The position numbers and the translations under genes were made by a program. Source: Clostridia bacterium (lineage in GTDB: Bacteria > Bacillota > Clostridia > Peptostreptococcales > JAAYPU01). From it: a DNA stretch of 64,000 nucleotides. The stretch lies in NCBI GenBank assembly GCA_016278615.1, contig JADQBM010000008.1, positions 18,237 to 82,236 on the forward strand, read 5' to 3'. This document shows positions 35,971-44,151 of this stretch, piece by piece. A model generated the notes under the pieces. The model did no database searches. It had not been told where the DNA came from and saw nothing but the letters and a program-made list of their open reading frames with translations. Each line of letters starts with the position of its first letter. Position 1 is the stretch's first letter.

Positions 35971-37167
35971 CTATACTAATTTCTTTAAAACCCGCTCCAT
36001 TTTATCCATTCCCATTGAAATATTTTCTATTGAGTTTGAATAAGAAATTCTCAGGTTGTTGGGTGCATAAAAGGCTTCTCCAGGGACCACTGCGATCTGC
36101 CCTTCCATCAAGATGACTTCCGCAAGGTCCTTAGGGGTTTTTATGATATGGTTATTTATTCTTTTTCCAAAATAATATTCTACATTTGGAAAAGCATAAA
36201 ATGCCCCTTTAGGAGAAATACAAGTAATCCCTTCCATATCATTCAATCTATTAACCATATAGTTTCGTCTTCTGCCAAATTCTTCTCTCATGGAGACAAC
36301 ATATGCTTTTGTATTGGTCAAAGCCTCAACAGAAGCATATTGGCTGGGGGAATTGGCATTAGAAGTCGTATGGGACTGGAGGTTCACCATTGCTTTAATT
36401 ATATCACTGGGTCCCGCGGCATATCCAATCCTCCAACCAGTCATAGCATAGGTCTTCGAGACGCCATTCACCGTAAGGGTATGATTCTTTATCTCCTGAG
36501 ACAATGATGAAATAGAAATATGCTCATAATCCTCATAGATCAATTTTTCATAGATTTCATCGGAAATAATCAAAAAATTATTAGTCACGGCCAAATGACC
36601 TAACCTCTCTAATTGATCTTTATTGTAAACGGCACCCGTAGGATTATTGGGTGAATTAATAATAAGGGCTTTTGTTTTATTCGTAATGGCACTTTCTATT
36701 TTACTTACATCTAACGAAAAACCATCTTTCTCATTCATTGGTATTAATTTGGGCACGCCTCCTGCAAGTTTAATCATCTCAATATAGCTTACCCAGCAAG
36801 GTGTGGGAACAAGTATTTCATCTCCCTTATTACAGATGGCCATTATCGCATTAAATAAAGCTTGTTTCGCACCATTTGTCACAAGAATATCGCATGGCAT
36901 ATAGTTAATATGATTCTCTACAAGAAGCTTATGAGATATGGCTTCTCTCAGATACAAAGCCCCTTCTGCAGGTGTATATTTTGTAATACCTTCGTTCAAG
37001 GCCTCAATTCCTTTTTCAATGATGTTTTCTGGTGTATTGAAATCCGGCTCCCCCAAATTAAAGGCAATAATATTTTTCTTTTGCCTTTTCATTTGCGCAA
37101 CTTTTGAAGAAAGGGCTAATGTAGCAGATGGTTCCATATTGTTCATTCTCTGACTGATGTCAATCAA
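35971..37167 (-). CDS. Class I/II PLP aminotransferase (aspartate aminotransferase-like)
   Basis: 398-residue fold-type I aminotransferase. Seen: FNLGEPDFNTP, NSPNNPTGAVY, SDEIYEKLIYE, PLP-lysine in NGVSKTYAMTGWRIGY, and RISYSNS. Closest in look to bacterial AspAT-Ib/AspB enzymes; it could act on aspartate, an acetyl-DAP precursor, or 4-hydroxyglutamate. Start is TTG at 37167 after GGGGGAGA; the nearby ATG is out of frame. It lies 50 bases after the 4Fe-4S gene and before the terminator, so I take it as the last gene of the catabolic operon. Confidence 0.88.
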   Translation of the reverse strand: MIDISQRMNNMEPSATLALSSKVAQMKRQKKNIIAFNLGEPDFNTPENIIEKGIEALNEGITKYTPAEGALYLREAISHKLLVENHINYMPCDILVTNGAKQALFNAIMAICNKGDEILVPTPCWVSYIEMIKLAGGVPKLIPMNEKDGFSLDVSKIESAITNKTKALIINSPNNPTGAVYNKDQLERLGHLAVTNNFLIISDEIYEKLIYEDYEHISISSLSQEIKNHTLTVNGVSKTYAMTGWRIGYAAGPSDIIKAMVNLQSHTTSNANSPSQYASVEALTNTKAYVVSMREEFGRRRNYMVNRLNDMEGITCISPKGAFYAFPNVEYYFGKRINNHIIKTPKDLAEVILMEGQIAVVPGEAFYAPNNLRISYSNSIENISMGMDKMERVLKKLV

Positions 37168-37216
37168 TCATAATCTCCCCCATTTCATACAAAAATAAGT
37201 AATTATTAGAAATGCA

Positions 37217-37723
37217 TTACTCCTTATCTAATCTTTTCATTGAGACAACATTTTCATAGTGCTCTTTAGAAAATGTCGCAGAAATTAAAGCCGTATGATC
37301 ATAAAGATCATGATTGATGACCTTCACAACTCTTCCGACGCAAACAGATTCTCCTAATCGATTAACCAGAGAGATGGTTTGGCCTTTTTGGGGAAGCGGC
37401 AGATATTCAAATGGGAAGGTTATTAAAGCTTCTTTTTCGTTATAGTTTAAATGGAGTATATAGATAGCAAGTCCCGGACACTTTGCGATACAAGTTCCAC
37501 AGCCTGTACATTGGCTAAAATCAATGGTAGGTTGGTTTGTAATGGGATTGCCTACTTTTATGGCTCCCTTTGGACAAACTGTCTCACAAGGATTACAAGG
37601 TATCTCTTCGGTACACTCTATTATGGGAATTGGCCCACGTTGGTAATCATTTGCTTTGGGAAATGCCGTTGACAGCTTGAGTTCCTCCATCGAAGGGGCT
37701 CCTATTGTTTTTAAAGTTTGCAT
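37217..37723 (-). CDS. 4Fe-4S ferredoxin-type electron-transfer subunit
   Basis: 168 residues with two [4Fe-4S] motifs: CNPCETVCPKGA near residue 43 and CTGCGTCIAKCP near residue 72, then a beta-rich tail (about 105-168). Such proteins are found beside HcnB-like flavoproteins and pass electrons to a quinone or ferredoxin pool. The ATG at 37723 has a strong GGGAGG site, so the gene begins 77 bases inside the preceding flavoprotein gene, an unusually long overlap. Confidence 0.85.
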   Translation of the reverse strand: MQTLKTIGAPSMEELKLSTAFPKANDYQRGPIPIIECTEEIPCNPCETVCPKGAIKVGNPITNQPTIDFSQCTGCGTCIAKCPGLAIYILHLNYNEKEALITFPFEYLPLPQKGQTISLVNRLGESVCVGRVVKVINHDLYDHTALISATFSKEHYENVVSMKRLDKE

Positions 37724-38828
37724 CTTGCATTTCCTCCCATTTAATTAATATTTCATCTTTTGACATTTTTCTTTTGAGTCCAAATTGACCACATCTTAAT
37801 AAATTCAACCTTCTCCATTCTTCATTAATGAGCATATCTGCTTTTTCATTATCATAATATCCCAAAGACCAAGCAGCACTTATACCTGCTAAACGCCCTT
37901 CTTCCATTGCGGTACTGGCTTCCTCAATTCCGGATACATCTCCAGCAACATAAATACCTTTGACCGTGGTTTCCATATACTTGTTATGGATGGGTACATG
38001 TCCTCCCATCTTATCTAAATAAGTAAATTGACAACCCGATAGCCAAGCCAATTCTATAAGAGGCGTTAATCCCACAGCAAGACAAATGGTATCCACTTCA
38101 ACAATTCTCTCGCTGCCTTGAACAGTATTCCAATTTGAATCTAATTTCACAATCTCAGCCGCTTCAACATGTTCTTTTCCCAATGCCTGTTTCACCGTAT
38201 AGCCGGTATAAAAGGGGACTCCTGCTCTTCTTACTTTTGCCGTATGAACCCCATACCCACCAAGAACAGGTGCGGCCTCAAGGATCCCTACCACTTCTGC
38301 ACCAGCTTGCAGCAATTGATATGAAACAATAACCCCCACATTCCCAGAGCCAATCATCATAATCCTTTTCCCCGGTAATACTCTGTGACAATTCATCATA
38401 GTTTGGGCAGCGCCCGCCCCCATAACCCCCGGCAATGTCCATCCTTCAAAAGGAATGGAATTTTCTGTTGCTCCCGAGGCAATAATAATTTTTTTTGCTT
38501 GTATACAATGGGATTTCTCTTTTTGTTTGGTAATCCAGATTGATTTATCTTGATCCATTCCACATACTTCAGAATCAAGCCATACTTCAATGCTCAACTC
38601 CTCTGTTTCCTTTAATAGCTGTTCTCCAATATGAATGCCTCTAATACCTGCTTTATGCTCTTTAGAACCAAAAAATTTATGGATCTGCTTAAACAATTGC
38701 CCCCCCGGTTGATTGTTTTCATCTATTACCAATACCTTTGCACCCGCCTTAGCACATTCGATTGCTGCAGAGAGTCCAGCCGGGCCTGCGCCAACAATTA
38801 CAACTTCATATTCATTCATCCTGGTCAC
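37647..38828 (-). CDS. FAD/NAD(P)-type oxidoreductase subunit (HcnB / dehydrogenase alpha-like)
   Basis: 393 residues. Seen: EVVIVGAGPAGLSAAIECAK (FAD), PGGQLFKQ, ASGATENSIPF, the second nucleotide loop MIGSGNVGVIVSYQL, and VAGDVSGIEEA. This is the larger flavoprotein of HcnABC, opine oxidase and D-hydroxyproline dehydrogenase complexes. In many relatives a BFD-like [2Fe-2S] domain is fused at the C-terminus; here the protein ends early, and a separate BFD protein is encoded at 40166. GTG 38828 or ATG 38819 may start it. It overlaps the ferredoxin-like gene before it by 17 bases and the next gene by 77. Confidence 0.88.
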   Translation of the reverse strand: MTRMNEYEVVIVGAGPAGLSAAIECAKAGAKVLVIDENNQPGGQLFKQIHKFFGSKEHKAGIRGIHIGEQLLKETEELSIEVWLDSEVCGMDQDKSIWITKQKEKSHCIQAKKIIIASGATENSIPFEGWTLPGVMGAGAAQTMMNCHRVLPGKRIMMIGSGNVGVIVSYQLLQAGAEVVGILEAAPVLGGYGVHTAKVRRAGVPFYTGYTVKQALGKEHVEAAEIVKLDSNWNTVQGSERIVEVDTICLAVGLTPLIELAWLSGCQFTYLDKMGGHVPIHNKYMETTVKGIYVAGDVSGIEEASTAMEEGRLAGISAAWSLGYYDNEKADMLINEEWRRLNLLRCGQFGLKRKMSKDEILIKWEEMQDANFKNNRSPFDGGTQAVNGISQSK

Positions 38829-39138
38829 TTCTCTCCCAACTTCCTAAACCTTCTTGAGTCTTAATAACCATTCCATCTTCTACAGGGGTAATACAAGTCC
38901 TTACATTAGGTATGCCGTCAACCATCATCACACAGTCCGTGCATCTTCCAATACCGCAATAAAGCCCTCTGGGTTTATTGTTCTTTTTAGTATATCTAAA
39001 TGTTTGAATGCCATTGGCTATTAATGCCGCTGCGATCATTTCCCCTTCGTATGCCTTTATTTCTTTGCCATCATAAAACACTGTAACGATTCTTCTTCTG
39101 CTCTCATCCCCTAAAATTGGATGTTTCATAACTCGCAT
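38812..39138 (-). CDS. (2Fe-2S) ferredoxin-like subunit (HcnA / dehydrogenase gamma-like)
   Basis: 108 residues. Plant-type [2Fe-2S] ligands: CGIGRCTDC and a later Cys in RTCITP. Matches the small Fer2_4 subunit of HcnA/opine oxidase/hydroxyproline dehydrogenase. GAGAGG before ATG. It lies three bases after the DapA-like gene and overlaps the flavoprotein gene. Confidence 0.9.
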   Translation of the reverse strand: MRVMKHPILGDESRRRIVTVFYDGKEIKAYEGEMIAAALIANGIQTFRYTKKNNKPRGLYCGIGRCTDCVMMVDGIPNVRTCITPVEDGMVIKTQEGLGSWERSDQDE

Positions 39139-39141
39139 ATG

Positions 39142-40020
39142 TCAACCTCTCAACTTTAATTCTGAAAGGCAATTTTTCACCAACGCTATGATTTCATCGG
39201 AAGCCCCTGTCAGTGGCAACCTACATCCACCAACATTCATACCACTAAGATTTAGAGCCGTTTTAATGGGTATGGGACTGGTGGTGGCAAAGAGGCAATC
39301 AAATAGTTTCGTTAATTTTTTATTAATTGCAATGGCTTCACTATAATTCCCTATGAAATACTCATAAATCATCTGCTCCATTTTTAATCCCACAATATTT
39401 GATGCAACACTTACGACACCATAAGCACCAACTGCCAAACTAGGCAGTGTTAAAATATCATCTCCCGTGTATATAGAAAAATCATCGGGTACTACACAAA
39501 CCATTCTAGATAGTTGAGCAGAATCTCCACCCGCTTCTTTCAATGCAACAATATTGTCAATCTCAGCTAATTTAGATAAAGTTTCAACAGACATGTTCAC
39601 ACCGGTTCGTCCTGGCACATTATACATCATGATAGGTAAATCCGTATTCTTCGACACTTCACAAAAGTGTGCATAAATGGATTCTTGATTTGGTTTATTG
39701 TAATAAGGGACAATAACCAATAGCCCATCCACTTGGCATTCGGAAATGCTCTTTATGTTTTCAATTGTTTTTCGAGTGCAGTTTGTTCCTACCCCTGCAA
39801 TAACAGGAATGGTCACATTTTCCTTAACCGTATTTAATAAAGGGACTACTTCTTCACTTGTTATGGTTGGACATTCACCAGTGGTTCCATTAATCAATAA
39901 CGCGCCGCTGCCTTCATTTTCCATTTTTTTTGCATGTTCAGCCACTTTGTCATAATTGATATTCAACTTTTCATCAAAAGGAGTAACCATTGCAGTAATA
40001 ATTCTGCCCCATTCCTTCAT
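39142..40020 (-). CDS. DapA-family lyase/synthase in a catabolic operon
   Basis: 292-residue class I aldolase-fold enzyme with the Schiff-base lysine (ALKEAGG, Lys161). All residues that mark dihydrodipicolinate synthase are kept: GTTGE (Thr46/47), PYYNKP (Tyr107), YNVPGRTG (Tyr133, Arg138). Thus it could be a second DapA. Its place between subunits of an imino-acid dehydrogenase suggests instead a relative that acts on a pyruvate-like acid, for example a 1-pyrroline-4-hydroxy-2-carboxylate deaminase or 4-hydroxy-2-oxoglutarate aldolase; both are DapA-family enzymes. The sequence alone does not decide. Confidence 0.85.
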   Translation of the reverse strand: MKEWGRIITAMVTPFDEKLNINYDKVAEHAKKMENEGSGALLINGTTGECPTITSEEVVPLLNTVKENVTIPVIAGVGTNCTRKTIENIKSISECQVDGLLVIVPYYNKPNQESIYAHFCEVSKNTDLPIMMYNVPGRTGVNMSVETLSKLAEIDNIVALKEAGGDSAQLSRMVCVVPDDFSIYTGDDILTLPSLAVGAYGVVSVASNIVGLKMEQMIYEYFIGNYSEAIAINKKLTKLFDCLFATTSPIPIKTALNLSGMNVGGCRLPLTGASDEIIALVKNCLSELKLRG

Positions 40021-40060
40021 ATGCCCTGACCTCCATCATCACAATTATTTTATCTCATTA

Positions 40061-40162
40061 AGCAGCTCTAAGACTCCTACCTCTATAGGTAGCGCAAGAG
40101 CTGCTAAATTCGAAATTTGTTCGTCTTGCCATCAGTGGAGAGTCTGAAACTCCCACTGATGG
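40061..40162. repeat. Two hairpins between operon genes
   Basis: AGCAGCTCT (40061-40069) pairs with AGAGCTGCT (40097-40105) and encloses CTACCT/AGGTAG. CCATCAGTGG (40129-40138) pairs with CCACTGATGG (40153-40162). They fill the 145-base gap between the BFD gene and the DapA-like gene. Confidence 0.7.
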
Positions 40163-40165
40163 GTC

Positions 40166-40417
40166 TCACTTCATTAACCCTAACTTGATTGGTCGAACTG
40201 GCTTTCTATAACTGGAAGGTTTTATATTCTCCAGTTTCTGGCCTGTTTCCTTTGAAAGTATCCTCTCAATGGCCTTTCGGCAAGTTCTCCCTTGACACAA
40301 CCCCATGTTTGCCCGGGAAAATTTTTTTATTTCATTGACAGTACTTGCACCACTTGCTATTGCTTCAATAATCTCATCTTCTGTTATTTCCTCACATCTA
40401 CATATTATCTTACTCAT
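40166..40417 (-). CDS. BFD-like [2Fe-2S] protein
   Basis: 83 residues. IICRCEEITEDEIIEAI and LCQGRTC give the four-cysteine BFD-type cluster site (C-X-C ... C-X4-C). This domain is usually fused to the large flavoprotein of opine/hydroxyproline dehydrogenases; here it stands alone in the same operon. AGGAAGTG precedes ATG. Confidence 0.88.
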   Translation of the reverse strand: MSKIICRCEEITEDEIIEAIASGASTVNEIKKFSRANMGLCQGRTCRKAIERILSKETGQKLENIKPSSYRKPVRPIKLGLMK

Positions 40418-40438
40418 AAATTTTTCACTTCCTATAAA

Positions 40439-41179
40439 TCATTCTTCTGTTTCACTGTTTTTATATCTGCCCCAAAACGCCAAAACATCTTTCATTAGAT
40501 TATCCAAATGCTCTTCCATAATATTTTTGGCAAGTAACTCATCTCCTTTTTTTATCGCTTTATATATCATTTCATGATATTTGCTGTAAGGAGAATTAAC
40601 CTGTTCCCTTAAGTCCTCAAAAATCCTTGATTGTTGCTTGAAAGTAGCGATTATATTATACAGGGATTCCAAAACAATATTTCTGGATGCTTTGGCAATG
40701 GTTTTATGAAATTCAATATCTTCCTCTGCAATACTCTCATTGTTGACAGATTTTATTTTTTGTGTTTTGAGAATATCTTCTAAGTGATCTAATTCTTCTT
40801 CAGTAATATATTTCGTCGCCAAAACAACCGTTTCTCTTTCGATGGCTTTTCTGGCCTGGATAACCATACTAAAATTCTCTAATAATTCACTTGTTATGAT
40901 TTGATCAATTTTTTGTTTATGAAAATTAATTTTGTTAATGGTTTCAGCTTTTTGAATCGCTGTTCTACCCTCTTCTGTAATGTTTCTACCTTTATTTTTT
41001 TCTTTTTTTAAATAATGATTGTTCTCTAATTTAGACAACACTCTGCCAATTGTTGCTGTACTGATCTCAATATTTTTCTCTTTTAATCTGCTTTCAATGA
41101 CCCAGGAGCCTAAAGGCTTATCAGAAGAAGATATTATTTTTAAAATAGAAATTTCATATTTATCAAGGATTTGCTGCAT
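40439..41179 (-). CDS. Transcriptional regulator: NrpR-like winged helix plus FCD domain
   Basis: About 246 residues. N-terminal 70 residues (ISILKIISSSDKPLGSWVIE, ISTATIGRVLSKLENNHYL) look like the winged helix of the RNase R/NrpR type (HTH_12) rather than a GntR domain. From about residue 85 the protein is the all-helical FCD ligand domain of GntR/FadR regulators, with its metal or ligand residues (DIEFHKTIAKAS, a His in SKYHEMIY, EEHLDNL). It lies in the operon it probably controls and may bind the twin operators at 43950 and 44106. ATG 41179 is well spaced from AAAGGTGA. Confidence 0.82.
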   Translation of the reverse strand: MQQILDKYEISILKIISSSDKPLGSWVIESRLKEKNIEISTATIGRVLSKLENNHYLKKEKNKGRNITEEGRTAIQKAETINKINFHKQKIDQIITSELLENFSMVIQARKAIERETVVLATKYITEEELDHLEDILKTQKIKSVNNESIAEEDIEFHKTIAKASRNIVLESLYNIIATFKQQSRIFEDLREQVNSPYSKYHEMIYKAIKKGDELLAKNIMEEHLDNLMKDVLAFWGRYKNSETEE

Positions 41180-41262
41180 GATAATCACCTTTTTCCATTA
41201 AATTTTATTTTGAAACAACAATAAGATCTTATACTTGTCAACAACAAATCCTTGAAAAAAGT

Positions 41263-42708
41263 CTATTCTATATCGCTTTGTTGTTTTTGTCCAGTTATCA
41301 TTGAAATGACAATGATTAATATGGCTGATATGGCTAATGCAATCAAGACTCGGTTGGCACCTAAAGCCGAGACCTGTGTAAGAGCAGCTCCTACTACAAT
41401 TCCAGTTCGAGCGCCCCAAGGTGTTACTTTACTATTTTTCATCCCTTTTTCATGGGCTTCATCAGGTCTTTGCTTCCAAAGCAACCCAATTATCAATAAT
41501 GGTACTAATCCTGCACCTGCCATTTGGTACGCGGCAGAAAACAAACTTAATATAGAGCTTGCGTAGATGGCTGCCACAGCTGCAAATACTCCTACTACTA
41601 CCGTAAGTATTTTTGCATATCTTACTAAATCTTTATCTGTTGCCTCAGTTTTAAATGGCTTAATTAAGTCATTTACAACTAAGATGGCTGCAGAGTTCAA
41701 GTTTGAGTCTGCTGAAGACATTCCGGCCGCAAGAACCAGTGCAAATATCATAGCCGCTATAACCGGTGGTACATAATTCATCATAAACCATGGCATAGCC
41801 GAATCTGGTTCTAATCCTTGATTCATAGTAAAAATAATCATTCCTACAAAAGCGGTCAACATAACTGCTAAAATGGCTATAATACCACTCCATAATAACC
41901 CGTGTTTCGCTGTTCTTGAATCTTTAGAAGCGAAACATCTTTGCCAATATATTTGTGCAACAATGATTCCAATACACCCTGTAACAAATTTTGTAATTAA
42001 ACCCATATAATCGGTCTCGGCCCCTCCTAAGAAAGACCACATATCCGGCCTATTTAATTCATTTAACCTTGTTCCAATTTCAGCAATGGAAAAGTTAACG
42101 GGCATAAATGCGTAAATATAGAATATGACTCCGAAAATTAAAACCAACACCCCTTGAAGCAAGTCTGTCCAGGCAACCGAATAAATGCCCCCTAAAGTTG
42201 TATACAATATAAATACTGCTGAAAAAAGGAAGATGATGGGAATAGGGTTAACGCCTGTTATAATATTAAAAATACTTCCTAAAGCTTTCCCTTGTCCACC
42301 TACCCATGCAATCATAATCATAGAAGCTAAAACACCTGCTAGAGCTCTTGTTACTCTGTCTTTTGTAATTAAATCATCCAGCAACTCAGGAAAAGTATTA
42401 TAGGTAAATTTTCCTGCAAATCCCGCCAAGAATAGTGCAAATATAATTTTAGATCCTTGCTCACCTAATATGAATGCCATCCATGGCAACCCAATAGCAT
42501 AACCTTTTCCGGCATGGCCAACAAAATTACCCACTCCCATAATAGTAGCAAATTGTGTAAAAAATATCAGATACATGGGAAAAGATTTATTCCCAATAGC
42601 ATAACTGGAGAAGCTCTGACCTGCCTGATCTTTGAAACGCAATGAAATAGCTAAGAATGCACCACACATTATAATCGTAACAATCCACAGAATAGTTCCT
42701 AACGTCAT
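41263..42708 (-). CDS. Sodium:solute symporter (SSS family)
   Basis: 481 residues, about 13 hydrophobic segments. Seen: SSYAIGNKSFPMYLIFFTQFAT, GWVGGQGKALGS-type stretch (AWVGGQGKALGS), TTLGGIYSVAWTDLLQG and AGMSSADSNLNSA, the last two being typical of PutP-like Na+/proline or pantothenate symporters. It probably imports the substrate of the operon. AAGGAGGG before ATG; 64 bases after the flavoprotein gene. Confidence 0.92.
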   Translation of the reverse strand: MTLGTILWIVTIIMCGAFLAISLRFKDQAGQSFSSYAIGNKSFPMYLIFFTQFATIMGVGNFVGHAGKGYAIGLPWMAFILGEQGSKIIFALFLAGFAGKFTYNTFPELLDDLITKDRVTRALAGVLASMIMIAWVGGQGKALGSIFNIITGVNPIPIIFLFSAVFILYTTLGGIYSVAWTDLLQGVLVLIFGVIFYIYAFMPVNFSIAEIGTRLNELNRPDMWSFLGGAETDYMGLITKFVTGCIGIIVAQIYWQRCFASKDSRTAKHGLLWSGIIAILAVMLTAFVGMIIFTMNQGLEPDSAMPWFMMNYVPPVIAAMIFALVLAAGMSSADSNLNSAAILVVNDLIKPFKTEATDKDLVRYAKILTVVVGVFAAVAAIYASSILSLFSAAYQMAGAGLVPLLIIGLLWKQRPDEAHEKGMKNSKVTPWGARTGIVVGAALTQVSALGANRVLIALAISAILIIVISMITGQKQQSDIE

Positions 42709-42771
42709 AATAAACCCTCCTTTTTTTCATAATTCTATTTGAAGATTTGGAATCCTCTACACACCCTCCTT

Positions 42772-43932
42772 TCATCCAAATCTACTAATATTCAACTCAT
42801 CAATAGCCATTGAAGTTTTTTCATGGCACACCAATTGGGACAATAATTTTCCTGTAATGGGCGCCAAAGCAATGCCATCTCCGCCGTGGCCTGTTGCAAT
42901 AAAAAACCCTTCATTTTCTTTTACCTCACAAATTATAGGTTTTCCATCTTGAGATAAGGGTCGAAAACCAGCAAAAGATCGGATCATGTTTATCTTTTTT
43001 AGAATAGGAAAAAAATATGTGATTTGTTTTGTCAGTGTTTCAATAGCTTCATAAGTTGTATTTTTATTAAAGTTCCCCTTTTCTCTTGTGCTTCCAATTA
43101 AATAATTTCCATCAGCTGTTTGACTAAAAGCTAGACCTATACCCAATCTTTTATCAATGGAATCTGCTTCAATTAATTCCGGTTTCAATTTAGAAACAAT
43201 ATAATCTGAACTCCAAATATTTTCTTTTCCCAGTGAAGGCAACTGCTCTGTTACCAAGATCTGCCCTTTCAACGGGGTTACTGGAATATCCACATGGACA
43301 AGCTTCCCAATGTCAGAAGACCATGATCCCGCAGCATTTATTATGGTCTCCGTTTCAATACTGCTGCCATCATCAAATCTTATCTGCCACCAACTGCTGA
43401 GTTTATTAATCTCACTGATGTTCTTATTTCTGTATAAATCCATGCCCATATCTAAATTGCTCTTTAGAAAAGCTTTCATTACTCTCATAGGATCTACTTG
43501 GGAATCTCTTGTTCCAAAAGTGGAAGCAATAATCCCTTCTTTAACATAAGGGTGCTTTTTCTTAACTTGTTTCTTATCAATTATTTCGATGTCTAAACCA
43601 TACTTTCTTTGAGAATCAACATAGCTTTCCATTAAGCCCAAATGCTCTTTTTTATCAATTAGTATCATACCACCTCGTGTATGAAACCCAATATCCATTC
43701 CTAAATCATTGGATAAATTCTTATAAATCTCTAAACTCTCAATGGCAAGTTCAAGACTAATACCTGGTGCCTTAGATTGTAAAAGGATCATATCATCACA
43801 TGCGCCTGAAGCGCCTGCACCTATTTCATTTTTTTCTACTAAAGATACTTTTTTTCCTCTTTTTAAAAGATAGTACGCACAGGATAGGCCTATAATGCCT
43901 CCTCCAACGACCACTGCATCATATGTTTTCAT
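42772..43932 (-). CDS. FAD-dependent amino/imino-acid dehydrogenase (HcnC / D-hydroxyproline dehydrogenase beta-like)
   Basis: 386-residue DAO-family flavoprotein. Seen: AVVVGGGIIGLSCAYYLLKRG and GASGACDD at the N-terminus, DSQVDPMRVM, INAAGSWSSDIG, and C-terminal GFRPLSQDGKPIIC plus ATGHGGDGIALAPITG. This is the catalytic, substrate-oxidising subunit type of sarcosine/proline/hydroxyproline dehydrogenases. First gene of the minus-strand operon, behind an operator-controlled promoter divergent from the AOR gene. Confidence 0.9.
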   Translation of the reverse strand: MKTYDAVVVGGGIIGLSCAYYLLKRGKKVSLVEKNEIGAGASGACDDMILLQSKAPGISLELAIESLEIYKNLSNDLGMDIGFHTRGGMILIDKKEHLGLMESYVDSQRKYGLDIEIIDKKQVKKKHPYVKEGIIASTFGTRDSQVDPMRVMKAFLKSNLDMGMDLYRNKNISEINKLSSWWQIRFDDGSSIETETIINAAGSWSSDIGKLVHVDIPVTPLKGQILVTEQLPSLGKENIWSSDYIVSKLKPELIEADSIDKRLGIGLAFSQTADGNYLIGSTREKGNFNKNTTYEAIETLTKQITYFFPILKKINMIRSFAGFRPLSQDGKPIICEVKENEGFFIATGHGGDGIALAPITGKLLSQLVCHEKTSMAIDELNISRFG

Positions 43933-43949
43933 TTACGTTTCCCCCATTG

Positions 43950-44007
43950 CTCATCATGTGATGAGTGCTTATGCTATATAATATCTCCATGAAGTATTAC
44001 TTGTCAA
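43950..44007 (-). promoter_or_regulatory. Promoter and operator of the minus-strand catabolic operon
   Basis: On the minus strand: TTGACA (44007-44002), 18-base spacer, TATTAT (43983-43978), then the palindrome CTCATCACATGATGAG (43965-43950), 13 bases after the -10 box. The operator placing suits repression at the start of transcription. Confidence 0.75.
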
Positions 44008-44065
44008 TATAAAATCTGAAAATTTTAAATTATTTAAATATTCCCATTTTATTAGATATTTCCTG

Positions 44066-44122
44066 TTGACTCTGGGCTTATATGTCATATATAATAAAAT
44101 CACTACTCATCACATGATGAGT
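44066..44122 (+). promoter_or_regulatory. Promoter and operator of the AOR gene
   Basis: TTGACT at 44066-44071, 18-base spacer, TATAAT at 44090-44095, then ACTCATCACATGATGAGT at 44105-44122. The 16-base core is identical to that of the opposite promoter, so one regulator likely controls both transcripts. Confidence 0.78.
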
Positions 44123-44151
44123 CAATCATCCGAATAAGGGGGCGTTTATAA

